IMG/VR virus record: IMGVR_UViG_3300011432_000028
Span: 1 to 42,663 of that record
From: a virus
Length of the DNA: 42,663 nt
Direction: 5' to 3' (one strand)
Part shown: positions 32,616 to 39,859 of the stretch, in pieces
Position numbering within the stretch: position 1 is the first letter of the stretch
Layout: the number at the start of each line of letters is the position of its first letter
Translations under genes and position numbers: made by a program
The notes under the pieces: generated by a model
Seen by the model: the letters and a program-made list of their open reading frames with translations, nothing else
What the model was told of the DNA's origin: nothing
Databases searched by the model: none

Positions 32616-32850
32616 GCCACATTGGGTGCAATTCCATGATGGTGCAGGAACGTCGCATCCTATGCTGATTACTCAGCATGGTGCTGAGGATCATGTAGGA
32701 GGATTCGTACTTTGCACGAATCTTCCAGCTTCCAACGAAGCAGGTCTTGAAGAGGGTTGGAATAGACGAGTTCATATCGGAAGAGGCGATGTCACGAAGG
32801 GTGCATCTTGGTCGCCAGTTGACGGCATTGATCCCGGTGAGGAGGACTAA
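32608..32850 (+). CDS. Small hypothetical protein of the lysis block
   Basis: This gene encodes 80 residues. The ATG at 32608, preceded by AAGGAGG, overlaps the endolysin end by 8 bases. It is a soluble alpha-beta protein with SHPMLITQHGAEDHVGGFVL and several tryptophans (WNRR, SWSPVDG), and an acidic end. It overlaps the next ATG by one base. No family is recognised. Confidence 0.65.
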   Translation: MLEPHWVQFHDGAGTSHPMLITQHGAEDHVGGFVLCTNLPASNEAGLEEGWNRRVHIGRGDVTKGASWSPVDGIDPGEED

Positions 32851-33110
32851 TGGCAGCCGCACTAGCAGTTTCACCAACCAAGCCAATCGTTATCACTGGT
32901 ACTGATTTTGCAGTGTCGTCACCTGTGCTTGTATCGATCGTTGGGGCACAAGACTCAGGTACTATCGAGCATGACTTCACTACAGACATTGCAGGAGCAT
33001 TCGACAGTTCAGGCTTCAGATTGTTTCCCGAGAAGTCCGGTGTCCTACGTGTGACTGCCGATGATGGCACCAATGTCGTTTCTACAAGTCTGCAACTCTT
33101 TGAAGGTTAG
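32850..33110 (+). CDS. Small Ig-like beta protein
   Basis: This gene encodes 86 residues. The pattern ALAVSPTKPIVITGTDFAVS ... TDIAGAFDSSGFRLFPE ... GVLRVTADDGTNVVSTSL is that of a single Ig-like (IPT/TIG-like) domain, as often found on phage capsid or tail surfaces. It is placed between the endolysin and holin-like genes. No signal peptide is seen. Confidence 0.6.
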   Translation: MAAALAVSPTKPIVITGTDFAVSSPVLVSIVGAQDSGTIEHDFTTDIAGAFDSSGFRLFPEKSGVLRVTADDGTNVVSTSLQLFEG

Positions 33111-33124
33111 GACAGGAGGACTAA

Positions 33125-33484
33125 ATGACAATCGCTAAAGCAATCGTTGTTACTCTGGTTGCAGCAGGAGCAGCACTGTACCAAGGACTTCAAGGTGATG
33201 ATAGCCTCTCAGGACAAGACTGGATTGTTATCGCCCTGGCGATTCTTGGTTCCGCTGGCGTTGTTTGGTATGCCGACAAAATCCAGGCTGGTAAAGCATT
33301 TGTCGGCGGTCTTGGCGTTGCACTAGGTTCGTTGAGCTTGGCGATCTCTGGCGATACCGTTGTTACCAATGCCGAATGGATTGGCGCGGCTGTTGCAGGA
33401 CTCGTCGCATTCCAGGCTGTGTACTGGACTCCTAATGAGGACCTTCCCCCTGATGGCGGCAATCCTCCCTCGGATGTAGCATGA
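33125..33484 (+). CDS. Holin-like membrane protein
   Basis: This gene encodes 119 residues and follows GGAGGA. Hydrophobic segments lie at about 5-20 (AIVVTLVAAGAALYQG), 33-50 (DWIVIALAILGSAGVVWYAD), 55-73 and 83-99 (AEWIGAAVAGLVAFQAVYW), followed by a Pro/Asp-rich polar tail. Size, topology and place two genes after the endolysin suit a holin that permeabilises the membrane. Holins share little sequence, so this rests on topology and context. Confidence 0.7.
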   Translation: MTIAKAIVVTLVAAGAALYQGLQGDDSLSGQDWIVIALAILGSAGVVWYADKIQAGKAFVGGLGVALGSLSLAISGDTVVTNAEWIGAAVAGLVAFQAVYWTPNEDLPPDGGNPPSDVA

Positions 33485-33573
33485 ACGATCAGTTTACACT
33501 AACAAATGTACTCCTAGCGGCAATTCTCATTGTGCTGCTAATCGCAGGGTTCAGCGATACATGGAGTCTATAA
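33481..33573 (+). CDS. 30-residue single-span membrane peptide
   Basis: The frame runs ATG to TAA for 31 codons; the ATG overlaps the TGA of the holin-like gene (ATGA). Residues 8-24 are one hydrophobic span (TNVLLAAILIVLLIAGF) with a polar N-terminus (MNDQF) and a short C-terminus (SDTWSL). It could be a second holin, antiholin or pinholin-type peptide. Coupling and the clean span make it likely real despite its size. Confidence 0.6.
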   Translation: MNDQFTLTNVLLAAILIVLLIAGFSDTWSL

Positions 33574-33585
33574 AGGAAGGTGGTG

Positions 33586-34041
33586 ATGTTTAGAGAACAG
33601 TTCTTACGTGCCAACGCAGTTGTACTTGAACGCTGGTTGAGACATACAGCAGACAAACTACATCAGCTAATACCAGGGTCGCCCGTCTTGGGCAACCTTC
33701 TATTCTTCAACGAAGGGACAGTGCTAATGGCTTCAATTGAAGTTCTTGATACAGCAGGCTCACTCAATGCGAGTGTTGCCTTCCTCGATGCTCATGGGCA
33801 TCCGACAACTGCCGATGATGTTCCGGCATGGTCGTCCGATAACGAGGCAGCAGTAACCGTGGCTGCTTCCGAGGATGGACTTTCCGCCGTGGCAACGGTT
33901 GTTGCACCCGGTGCAGCAATCATCTCGGTCACGTCAACTAACACTGACGGTTCTACGGCAAGTGCACAGGGTACCGTCACTGTTATGCCTGGTGACGCAG
34001 TGATTGGCGAAGTCACGTTTGAAGAGGCTGCGCCTGCCTAA
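33586..34041 (+). CDS. Ig-like (BIG2-type) domain protein
   Basis: This gene encodes 151 residues from the ATG at 33586 (AAGGAAGG upstream). Residues 1-45 are basic and helical (LRANAVVLERWLRHTADKLH). From about residue 48 there is one Ig-like domain of bacterial BIG2 type: SIEVLDTAGSLNASVAFLDA, VPAWSSDNEAAVTVAASEDG, then AIISVTSTNTDGSTASAQGT. An internal ATG at 33727 with AAGGGA upstream could give the Ig domain alone. It is the last gene of the plus-strand operon and is probably a surface or accessory structural protein. Confidence 0.6.
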   Translation: MFREQFLRANAVVLERWLRHTADKLHQLIPGSPVLGNLLFFNEGTVLMASIEVLDTAGSLNASVAFLDAHGHPTTADDVPAWSSDNEAAVTVAASEDGLSAVATVVAPGAAIISVTSTNTDGSTASAQGTVTVMPGDAVIGEVTFEEAAPA

Positions 34042-34044
34042 CTT

Positions 34045-34156
34045 AACCCTCTGATGAGGGTTGAGCGGGAACGGGAGCCATAGAAGAACGTCGGTGCTGC
34101 AACTCCCGTTCCCACCTTAATAGGGCCACTGTTCTCTCTCCGGCAGTGGCCCTATT
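34045..34156. terminator. Triple hairpin between convergent operons (bidirectional terminator)
   Basis: Three inverted repeats fill the gap. Arms 34045-34051 with 34056-34062 give 7 bp. Arms 34067-34077 with 34103-34113 give 11 perfect bp around a 25-base loop. Arms 34119-34131 with 34144-34156 give 13 perfect bp around a 12-base loop, overlapping the stop of the minus gene and followed by ATTTG on the plus strand. The place between convergent units argues for two-way termination. The middle hairpin with its large loop is unusual for a terminator. Confidence 0.75.
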
Positions 34157-34634
34157 ATTTGTCTACAAGCACAAATGCAGGATCTTTCACATACTGAGCA
34201 CCCGCTCCAAACTTCAACCAGTATAGCAGATGCTTGGTAGCCGACCGTGCGTGACCCTTACCGTGCGGCCAGTAGGCACCTAGCTCTTTCAGCCTAGCGT
34301 CATTGAAGAATGCCTTTGATCCTTGGATCGACGGTTGCTGTTTGTACAACATCCTTGTGTCTTGGAATATCTCAATGACACCAATTAACTTGGCAGGCGT
34401 CAGGTCAAGTCCAGTACGCACACCTTGTCTAAACAGGAAGTCCTCGTAGACGATTGCGAAGGCAGGCTCATGCGTATTGATCAAATTTTCCAGATACCAG
34501 TGCATCCCCCGAGAGTCAAGTCTGCGCTCTGCCGGGTACAGTGTAACTACACCGTCATCGATCGATGCAAAACAAATGCCCGTTGTACCTCCGGGGTCTA
34601 GTGCTACTACTTTCATGCTGTTACCAATCACCAT
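34155..34634 (-). CDS. RuvC-like nuclease
   Basis: This gene encodes 159 residues and follows AGGTGAG. It has the RNase H-like fold of phage Holliday junction resolvases: first acid in VVALDPGGTTGICFAS, second in FAIVYEDFLF, and a C-terminal helix ARSATKHLLYWL. In related proteins this helix usually carries an Asp (R-D-A), and here it is Ser, so catalysis may be altered. It would resolve recombination or replication branches before packaging. It is the last gene of the replication operon and ends inside the terminator. Confidence 0.75.
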   Translation of the reverse strand: MVIGNSMKVVALDPGGTTGICFASIDDGVVTLYPAERRLDSRGMHWYLENLINTHEPAFAIVYEDFLFRQGVRTGLDLTPAKLIGVIEIFQDTRMLYKQQPSIQGSKAFFNDARLKELGAYWPHGKGHARSATKHLLYWLKFGAGAQYVKDPAFVLVDK

Positions 34635-34636
34635 AA

Positions 34637-34906
34637 TTACTCACCTGTGCCGGTCTGGTCGGGCCATCCGGGTATCATTGTAGGATTATACCCGGCATCA
34701 GCGGCGATCTCACGGGCCTCTCCCGGCCACAGGTCAGGAGTAGGGGGAAGACCTCCGAGGGGCAGGCTGTCGCGGGAGTCAAGCCGCCATCCTTGAGATA
34801 GCCAGTCAAACACGGTATCTGCTGCGGCTGTGATACTACAGCCATACTTAGACTTGCATTCTCTGATGGCTAGTCCAAGTAGCTCAGGATCATGTTTGTC
34901 AATCAT
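34637..34906 (-). CDS. Hypothetical protein of the replication operon
   Basis: This gene encodes 89 residues. Its ATG overlaps the end of the preceding small gene by 8 bases. The first half is helical (PELLGLAIRECKSKYGCSIT, then AAADTVFDWLSQGW); the second is Pro/Gly-rich. Two bases separate it from the RuvC-like gene. No family is recognised. Confidence 0.6.
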   Translation of the reverse strand: MIDKHDPELLGLAIRECKSKYGCSITAAADTVFDWLSQGWRLDSRDSLPLGGLPPTPDLWPGEAREIAADAGYNPTMIPGWPDQTGTGE

Positions 34907-35063
34907 CGGACTTTTCCTGTCTCATGAGTCTTATCTGAACATCCTTCAATCCCTTTATGTCATCTAGTGCATCTTTAACCATGACCTTAGCTTGCTCATC
35001 AGTCAATGCATCCCAAGCATCCCAATATGCATCGATAACTATGTAGCGGCGTATCGTTTTCAT
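34899..35063 (-). CDS. Small helical protein coupled to DNA polymerase
   Basis: This frame encodes 54 residues. Its ATG overlaps the TGA of the polymerase gene (ATGA) and its 3' end overlaps the next ATG by 8 bases, filling an otherwise empty gap. It is helical and charged, with YWDAWDALTDEQAKVMVKDA. No family is recognised; the double coupling is the main evidence. Confidence 0.6.
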   Translation of the reverse strand: MKTIRRYIVIDAYWDAWDALTDEQAKVMVKDALDDIKGLKDVQIRLMRQEKSDD

Positions 35064-37516
35064 TTAGCAGAACCCCAATCTGGCCCGATGCCTACTTCGG
35101 CCTTGAACGGAAGAGTCCAACCAAGTTCATCGAACGCTACGGATGCCATTATCTGTGTAACGATTGTTGAGTATTCGGCTACGTAGGATTCTTCTACGTC
35201 TGCGACTATGGAGTCGTGGACGAGAATTCCAATACTAGCTCTCTTCCCATCAATGTTGGAGGCAAGCCGTATTCCAGCACAGAGTGTAAGATCGCTTGCT
35301 GTAGACTGCGGATAAAAGTTAATTCCTTCTCGGTAAGCGGCCTGCTGGTTTTGGGGTACAAGCAGATGGAAACGGCGCTTCCGTCCAAAGGGAGATTGAA
35401 GATAGCCTTTGTGGACTTCTCGTTTGACACTTTCCTCCCATTCTGCTACACCTTTGAAGGTTTCCCATATCCACTTGATATAGGGTCGAGCTTGCTCAAC
35501 AGGGATACCGTGCTTCTCTTGAAACGTCTCCGCGCTCTGTCCATAGAAGACCCCGAAGTTTATGTTCTTGCAGTTGGAGTATTGTTCGGTGGTATAGTCC
35601 TTACCATAGAATCTAGTTGCCGTTTCCTTGTGTAGAGACAAATCCTGAGCATAAATTCTCGTAAGCTCTTTATCCCCTGAAAACTGAGCGATACATCGTA
35701 GTTCCGCTTGGGAGAAATCGGCCTGAACGATTTGACGACCAGAGGATGCACGAAAGAGTTGTCGAATGTCAGGCAGACCTTCCTTTGTCCTCGTGATATT
35801 CTGTAGGTTCGGCTTTGACGATGAGAGCCTTCCCGAATTCGTGCCATGTAGGTTGAGTTGAGTGTAAATCCGAGAATCTTCATCTTCCTCCGCTCGCTTA
35901 ATCAGTCCCTTAAGGTAGGTACCTGCTTGCTTGTTGAGCTTTTGAAATCTATCGTGTTGCTCTACGAACCCTATGTAGAATGTTCTCTTCTCACTGACAT
36001 CTGACGTAGGTACTTGACGTATGAGATTACCAGTGCGTTCAGTGATTGTGTCGCCGCGAAACCGAAATCTTCCATCGGTGATTTCTGAGCGTGCAGAGTC
36101 ATCGACAGATCGTTTAGGGTTACGCATGGTCGGCGTAGTAGGTCGCTTCTGCATTGCATGTGAAAGCCCCCAGGTGTCATAGTAGAGATGAGCCATCTGT
36201 GCATTGCTGGCAGGGTTGAGTAGCGGGTTGTCTACTGACTTCTGCATAGAGGACTTCAGTTCAGAGAGTTCAGGTTCAACCACAAACTCATAGATGTCAG
36301 CAGCACGTTCAATATCGTAGACCATCCCATTCAGTTCAACGTCTGTCAAGAACGCATTAGCCTTAATGAGCAGGTTGTATGCGTCAAGCACGTTGTCTTT
36401 CTTAGCACGGGGGTACTGATCCTGAAACAACTGGAATGTACCGCCAACGTCCATACCTGCATACTCGTAGAATTCGTCATAGTCCTCTACTATTCCGGTT
36501 TTCTTGGCGGCTTCAATAGATCCACTGGAATAGTGCGGCCATCCGAACGTATCCATAAGCAGGTAGTCAAGTCCGTGGACACCAACTCTTTCATCAGTTC
36601 CGGATCGTTCGTCAAGACTGTAACTGAGCAACATAGTATCATGATCTACCCTCGCATCTATTCCGTAGGTGTGTTTGAGGATTTTGGTATCGAACTTGCC
36701 GCCGTGCCAGATGAACTGATAGTCACTTGATTGGAGGAAGGGTCGAAGTTTATCTCTAACGAAAGTGGGATGATCCCATATACCTTGTCGCTCTCCGATA
36801 ACAGTAGCAAGTGTTCCGTCACTTGCAATCTGAAAGCTGATAAGTTTGGCTTTGTGAGTAAGTCCTCCACGGCTTTCAATATCACAGGCAACACTTCCGG
36901 CGGGGATAGACTCAATGAAAGCTGCGGCGTCGGTGACATTTTCGATTACCTCGACTGTTGGGAATGTAGGTGGGGGAAGAGGGTGGAATGCTCTTTTGAA
37001 ATCACGCTTAAGGTTGGGGAACGTAGCGTCGTCATGAAGTACAAGGGCCGGGTTGTTGGCAGCGACCACTGTTCGTCCATTATCTTCTTGGACGATTCTG
37101 CGCCCTCTGTATTTGTCAATTGCGCCTGCTCCAATGAGGAGATTAACCGCTTCGCGTCCGCAAGCGATAACCAAAGGGACACCGTTAAGTTCAGCGTGGA
37201 GTCGTGGAGCACAAGCTCGTATTGCTTCGTTCGGAACCGCATCCTTACCCGGTGTACATAAGACTGTATTCGTGAGGACAACTTCGTCACGCTTAACTCC
37301 GTTCATCTTCAGTAGATGATCGAGTACCTTGCCTGATGCACCCGAAAAAGGAACGCCTGTACGAGCTTCATGCTCACCCGGACTACGCGATACAACTGCG
37401 GCCTTAGCTGGCCCTTTAGGAAACACAGTACGCGTACAGGCATTAGCCTGCAATGGACAGACTTCGCATTCCGCGAGAGGATGCTTCCTAGTATGGGGTG
37501 TAGTCGTTATACTCAA
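35060..37516 (-). CDS. DNA polymerase I with N-terminal uracil-DNA-glycosylase-like domain
   Basis: This gene encodes 818 residues from a TTG start. Residues about 15-180 are a family-4-type UDG-like domain with cysteines C17, C20 and further ones in NTVLCTPG and IRACAP, able to hold an iron-sulfur cluster, and the motif SPGEHEARTGVPFSGASGK. Next comes a 3'-5' exonuclease (VACDIESRGG; WHGGKFDTKIL; YAGMDVGG), then a family A polymerase with motif A QADFSQAELR, motif B CKNINFGVFYGQ and motif C VHDSIV (Ser in place of the usual Glu). This build is known from SPO1-like phage polymerases. It copies the phage genome. Confidence 0.93.
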   Translation of the reverse strand: MSITTTPHTRKHPLAECEVCPLQANACTRTVFPKGPAKAAVVSRSPGEHEARTGVPFSGASGKVLDHLLKMNGVKRDEVVLTNTVLCTPGKDAVPNEAIRACAPRLHAELNGVPLVIACGREAVNLLIGAGAIDKYRGRRIVQEDNGRTVVAANNPALVLHDDATFPNLKRDFKRAFHPLPPPTFPTVEVIENVTDAAAFIESIPAGSVACDIESRGGLTHKAKLISFQIASDGTLATVIGERQGIWDHPTFVRDKLRPFLQSSDYQFIWHGGKFDTKILKHTYGIDARVDHDTMLLSYSLDERSGTDERVGVHGLDYLLMDTFGWPHYSSGSIEAAKKTGIVEDYDEFYEYAGMDVGGTFQLFQDQYPRAKKDNVLDAYNLLIKANAFLTDVELNGMVYDIERAADIYEFVVEPELSELKSSMQKSVDNPLLNPASNAQMAHLYYDTWGLSHAMQKRPTTPTMRNPKRSVDDSARSEITDGRFRFRGDTITERTGNLIRQVPTSDVSEKRTFYIGFVEQHDRFQKLNKQAGTYLKGLIKRAEEDEDSRIYTQLNLHGTNSGRLSSSKPNLQNITRTKEGLPDIRQLFRASSGRQIVQADFSQAELRCIAQFSGDKELTRIYAQDLSLHKETATRFYGKDYTTEQYSNCKNINFGVFYGQSAETFQEKHGIPVEQARPYIKWIWETFKGVAEWEESVKREVHKGYLQSPFGRKRRFHLLVPQNQQAAYREGINFYPQSTASDLTLCAGIRLASNIDGKRASIGILVHDSIVADVEESYVAEYSTIVTQIMASVAFDELGWTLPFKAEVGIGPDWGSAK

Positions 37517-37553
37517 CGTGTGATCTCGTCCTAGAGCACCACATACAACGATC

Positions 37554-37581
37554 TATATAGCCAGTCACGCCACGTTGCCAA
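37554..37581 (-). promoter_or_regulatory. Candidate promoter for the polymerase gene
   Basis: Read on the minus strand, TTGGCA (37581-37576) and TATATA (37559-37554) are 16 bases apart in the only sizeable gap (37517-37608) inside the replication operon. This would give the polymerase and the genes after it an extra start, with a leader of about 30 bases. The match is moderate and unproven. Confidence 0.3.
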
Positions 37582-37608
37582 TCATGTAGCCCAATCTTGC
37601 ATAGTAGT

Positions 37609-37809
37609 TTATGAAGTTTCGTTCTCATCTTCAAGCACGTGTAGATGGATACCATCGCTCAGATCGATCAGTCTAGCGAGATTATCACCAGCACGCACAG
37701 CATTGCCCCTACTGTCATAGCCTTCGCTTGCCATCAGTGTCTCGCCATTGTCAGCTACTAGCCGCACGAACCAGATATCGCTTTCGCCTTTGAATACTTC
37801 AATTACCAT
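37609..37809 (-). CDS. DUF1508 (YegP-like) small protein
   Basis: This gene encodes 66 residues. VEVF-type first strand, WFVRLVADNGETLMASEGYD and a following SRGNAVRAGDNLARL helix match the short DUF1508 domain found in many bacteria and phages; its function is not established. The ATG overlaps the end of the MazG-like gene by 11 bases, with AGGAGC upstream. Confidence 0.7.
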   Translation of the reverse strand: MVIEVFKGESDIWFVRLVADNGETLMASEGYDSRGNAVRAGDNLARLIDLSDGIHLHVLEDENETS

Positions 37810-38332
37810 AGATAACGCTCCTTAGATCGGGGGGAGTAAAGTTCTCGCCTTTGAGAATCTTCCCATCTTCACGTACGATGGGATTACCGTTTGAGTCTAG
37901 CTTACTCATGTTGCTACGCTGCACTTCAGCAAAACATTCATCAAGAGGGATGCCGAACGAAACCGCAGTACCGCACAGGACGTAGATCAGATCACAGATA
38001 GCATCGGTAACGGAAACTAGATCAGTATCGTTCTCCATTGCTTTATCGAATTCCTCAAATTCCTCTGCTACTAGAGCTAGACGTAGCCGCCACAGTGGAG
38101 AACTAGAGGTAGACCCATGAGGATGCAACTGCTTCATATCAATAGGCTCATCATTGATGTCTAGCCCGAATGTCTCATGGAAACGCTTGACCATCTGGAA
38201 GTAGCTCGGACTCTTCTCAAAGTATTCATGTTGTCGTTGTCGCTCAAGCTGCTCAATCTGCGCCTTGAGTCGAGTAATTTCTTCCCGACAGCCCTGATGT
38301 GTAGCCGCCATCATTGCATCATCGTTAGGCAT
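37799..38332 (-). CDS. MazG-like nucleoside triphosphate pyrophosphohydrolase
   Basis: This gene encodes 177 residues from the ATG at 38332, which overlaps the end of the kinase gene by 8 bases. After an N-terminal coiled coil (EEITRLKAQIEQLERQRQHE) comes the all-helical domain with metal-binding acids: VAEEFEEFDKAM, then VTDAICDLIYVLCGTAVSFG, and KLDSNGNPIVREDGKILKGE near the end, as in phage MazG/HisE-like proteins. It would hydrolyse (d)NTPs to monophosphates, perhaps cleaning the pool or altering alarmone levels. Confidence 0.82.
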   Translation of the reverse strand: MPNDDAMMAATHQGCREEITRLKAQIEQLERQRQHEYFEKSPSYFQMVKRFHETFGLDINDEPIDMKQLHPHGSTSSSPLWRLRLALVAEEFEEFDKAMENDTDLVSVTDAICDLIYVLCGTAVSFGIPLDECFAEVQRSNMSKLDSNGNPIVREDGKILKGENFTPPDLRSVIYGN

Positions 38333-38933
38333 TGGCGATACCCATAGATAGCGCCTCCACGTGAGCGAGAAAATGTGTTCGGAAATCCTCAAGATTAGAT
38401 TCATTGCGGACAGTGGCATCAACTAGAATACTCGGGATTGGTTCCTCGGATTCGTGACCATCAGGCTTGTGACCGGGACGTGTGATCTCGATGATGTACC
38501 CACCTGCCATCTTGATAGTCTTGGCCTCGTTCTCAAAGCGTACATCGGTCACGACTACTTTCCCGGCTTCGTCCGGCTGCATTACCCACATAGCTGTATA
38601 GCTATCATTCCATTGCTGAATCCAGAAGTTCTGACCGAACTTGTTGCGCCCCATCTCTGTTCCGAATCTCTGAAGGAACTGTCGCCAGTCATAAACGACA
38701 ACTGGATGAATTTCATAAGGTGGAACTAGTCTATCAAAGTAGTTAACACTGACAGTAGTTCCCCCCTCAGTTTTAAACCTATCTACTTCTTCCACTGGAA
38801 TACCAAACAATACAGCAACAGCTTCCTTGAGTTTATCTGCGAAGGCTAGACGTGTGTAGCCCTGTTCTTCAACAAGCCATTGTGCTGCGGTGTCTTTCCC
38901 TACGCCTTTACATCCGGTTATACCTATGAGCAT
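38325..38933 (-). CDS. Deoxynucleoside monophosphate kinase
   Basis: This gene encodes 202 residues from the ATG at 38933, which has AGGAGG upstream; a longer frame lacks this site. It begins LIGITGCKGVGKDTAAQWL with the P-loop at residues 7-15, followed by YTRLAFADKLKEAV, a lid-like Arg/Lys region (DWRQFLQRFGTEMGRNKFGQ) and VVTDVRFENEAKTI, all typical of phage dNMP kinases of the T4 gene 1 type. It would raise dNDP supply for phage DNA synthesis. Confidence 0.85.
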   Translation of the reverse strand: MLIGITGCKGVGKDTAAQWLVEEQGYTRLAFADKLKEAVAVLFGIPVEEVDRFKTEGGTTVSVNYFDRLVPPYEIHPVVVYDWRQFLQRFGTEMGRNKFGQNFWIQQWNDSYTAMWVMQPDEAGKVVVTDVRFENEAKTIKMAGGYIIEITRPGHKPDGHESEEPIPSILVDATVRNESNLEDFRTHFLAHVEALSMGIANA

Positions 38934-39531
38934 TAGTCCTCCTCTTTTCCCACTCTCGCTTGGTAATTTGCTTGCTGCGGAATAGATGGTAGTGTCGATC
39001 ATGACAGGCTTCGCAACCACGTGTCCAATTCTGCATTGGCGTTCCACACCCGGCACAGAGGGTCAGCCCGGTATTGTTACGTCGTTCGGTTTGCCAACGG
39101 ACATTGGCTACATCCCTATATTCATTCTTACGACGAATTGAAACAAGTTCAAGCATGACCTTCCTGAGACTAAGCTTCTGTACGTACTTCCGAGTAGGAT
39201 TCAAGAATACATTTTGTAGATGGTGCAATGACAATCCTGTACGATTGGCTAGCTCAGTCATACCTATTCGATTAACTGCTTCTTCATAGTACGGGCGTGC
39301 TACTCGGATGTCAATGTAACCATGATGTGAGCCTGGATTCTTCACCTTAACCCATACATGACAGAATCGACATTGTGAAGATGCTCTACCTGTTTTGCGG
39401 AAGTAGTAATACTTGGGTGTCGCGGGTAACCATTCGGGTTCTTCATGTGCTGGCCCTGTACATAATTTGTGCCAGATCCCATCGACTAACTTGAATCGTC
39501 CTGATCGTAGTTGTTGCTTGGTCGGATTCAA
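38908..39531 (-). CDS. Zinc-finger/HTH protein
   Basis: This gene encodes 207 residues from a TTG two bases after the previous stop, with GGAG upstream. Three modules are visible: CRFC with nearby histidines (GSHHG) at about 54-72; a helix-turn-helix, MTELANRTGLSLHHLQNVFL, at about 90-110; and a zinc ribbon LCAGCGTPMQNWTRGCEACH at about 158-177. The C-terminus is very basic. It is probably a DNA-binding protein; it lacks a clear HNH nuclease motif. It overlaps the kinase gene by 26 bases. Confidence 0.65.
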   Translation of the reverse strand: MNPTKQQLRSGRFKLVDGIWHKLCTGPAHEEPEWLPATPKYYYFRKTGRASSQCRFCHVWVKVKNPGSHHGYIDIRVARPYYEEAVNRIGMTELANRTGLSLHHLQNVFLNPTRKYVQKLSLRKVMLELVSIRRKNEYRDVANVRWQTERRNNTGLTLCAGCGTPMQNWTRGCEACHDRHYHLFRSKQITKREWEKRRTNAHRYNRM

Positions 39532-39533
39532 TC

Positions 39534-39857
39534 CTAAATCTCCGGGGGCTTGATGATGTTAATACCATCGACTATAGACTGACGTATAGCTTCACTGCGT
39601 ACCTGTTTGGCTGCACCCCGCATTGTCTTTAGTTCTTCAAGGATCACCTGCTTGTAGACAAGGTTCATCTTATCCTCGCCTACGATGTCTCTGATCAGTC
39701 GGACAAGAGCCTCCGTATGACAATGATACTGAAATTCACCGTCACCCATCCTCCACATCTGACCAGGGTTAGGAAGATTAGCCTTTTTCCATCGCTCTTG
39801 CTCTGCTTCGATCTCGGCAGTTACAGCGTCAAGTTGTTCCTTGATTGTCAAATCCAT
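39534..39857 (-). CDS. Helical hypothetical protein
   Basis: This gene encodes 107 residues and follows AAAGGGAA. It is mostly helical (LDAVTAEIEAEQERWKKANL at the start; VRLIRDIVGEDKMNLVYKQV and a basic C-terminus later). Two bases separate it from each neighbour. No family is recognised; the place between primase-helicase and zinc/HTH genes suggests replication. Confidence 0.65.
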   Translation of the reverse strand: MDLTIKEQLDAVTAEIEAEQERWKKANLPNPGQMWRMGDGEFQYHCHTEALVRLIRDIVGEDKMNLVYKQVILEELKTMRGAAKQVRSEAIRQSIVDGINIIKPPEI

Positions 39858-39859
39858 AT

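Noticed and set aside
35216-35635. Plus-strand frames opposite the polymerase gene (also near 36731-37261)
   Set aside because: They are complementary shadows of conserved polymerase motifs and would break the single direction of this operon.
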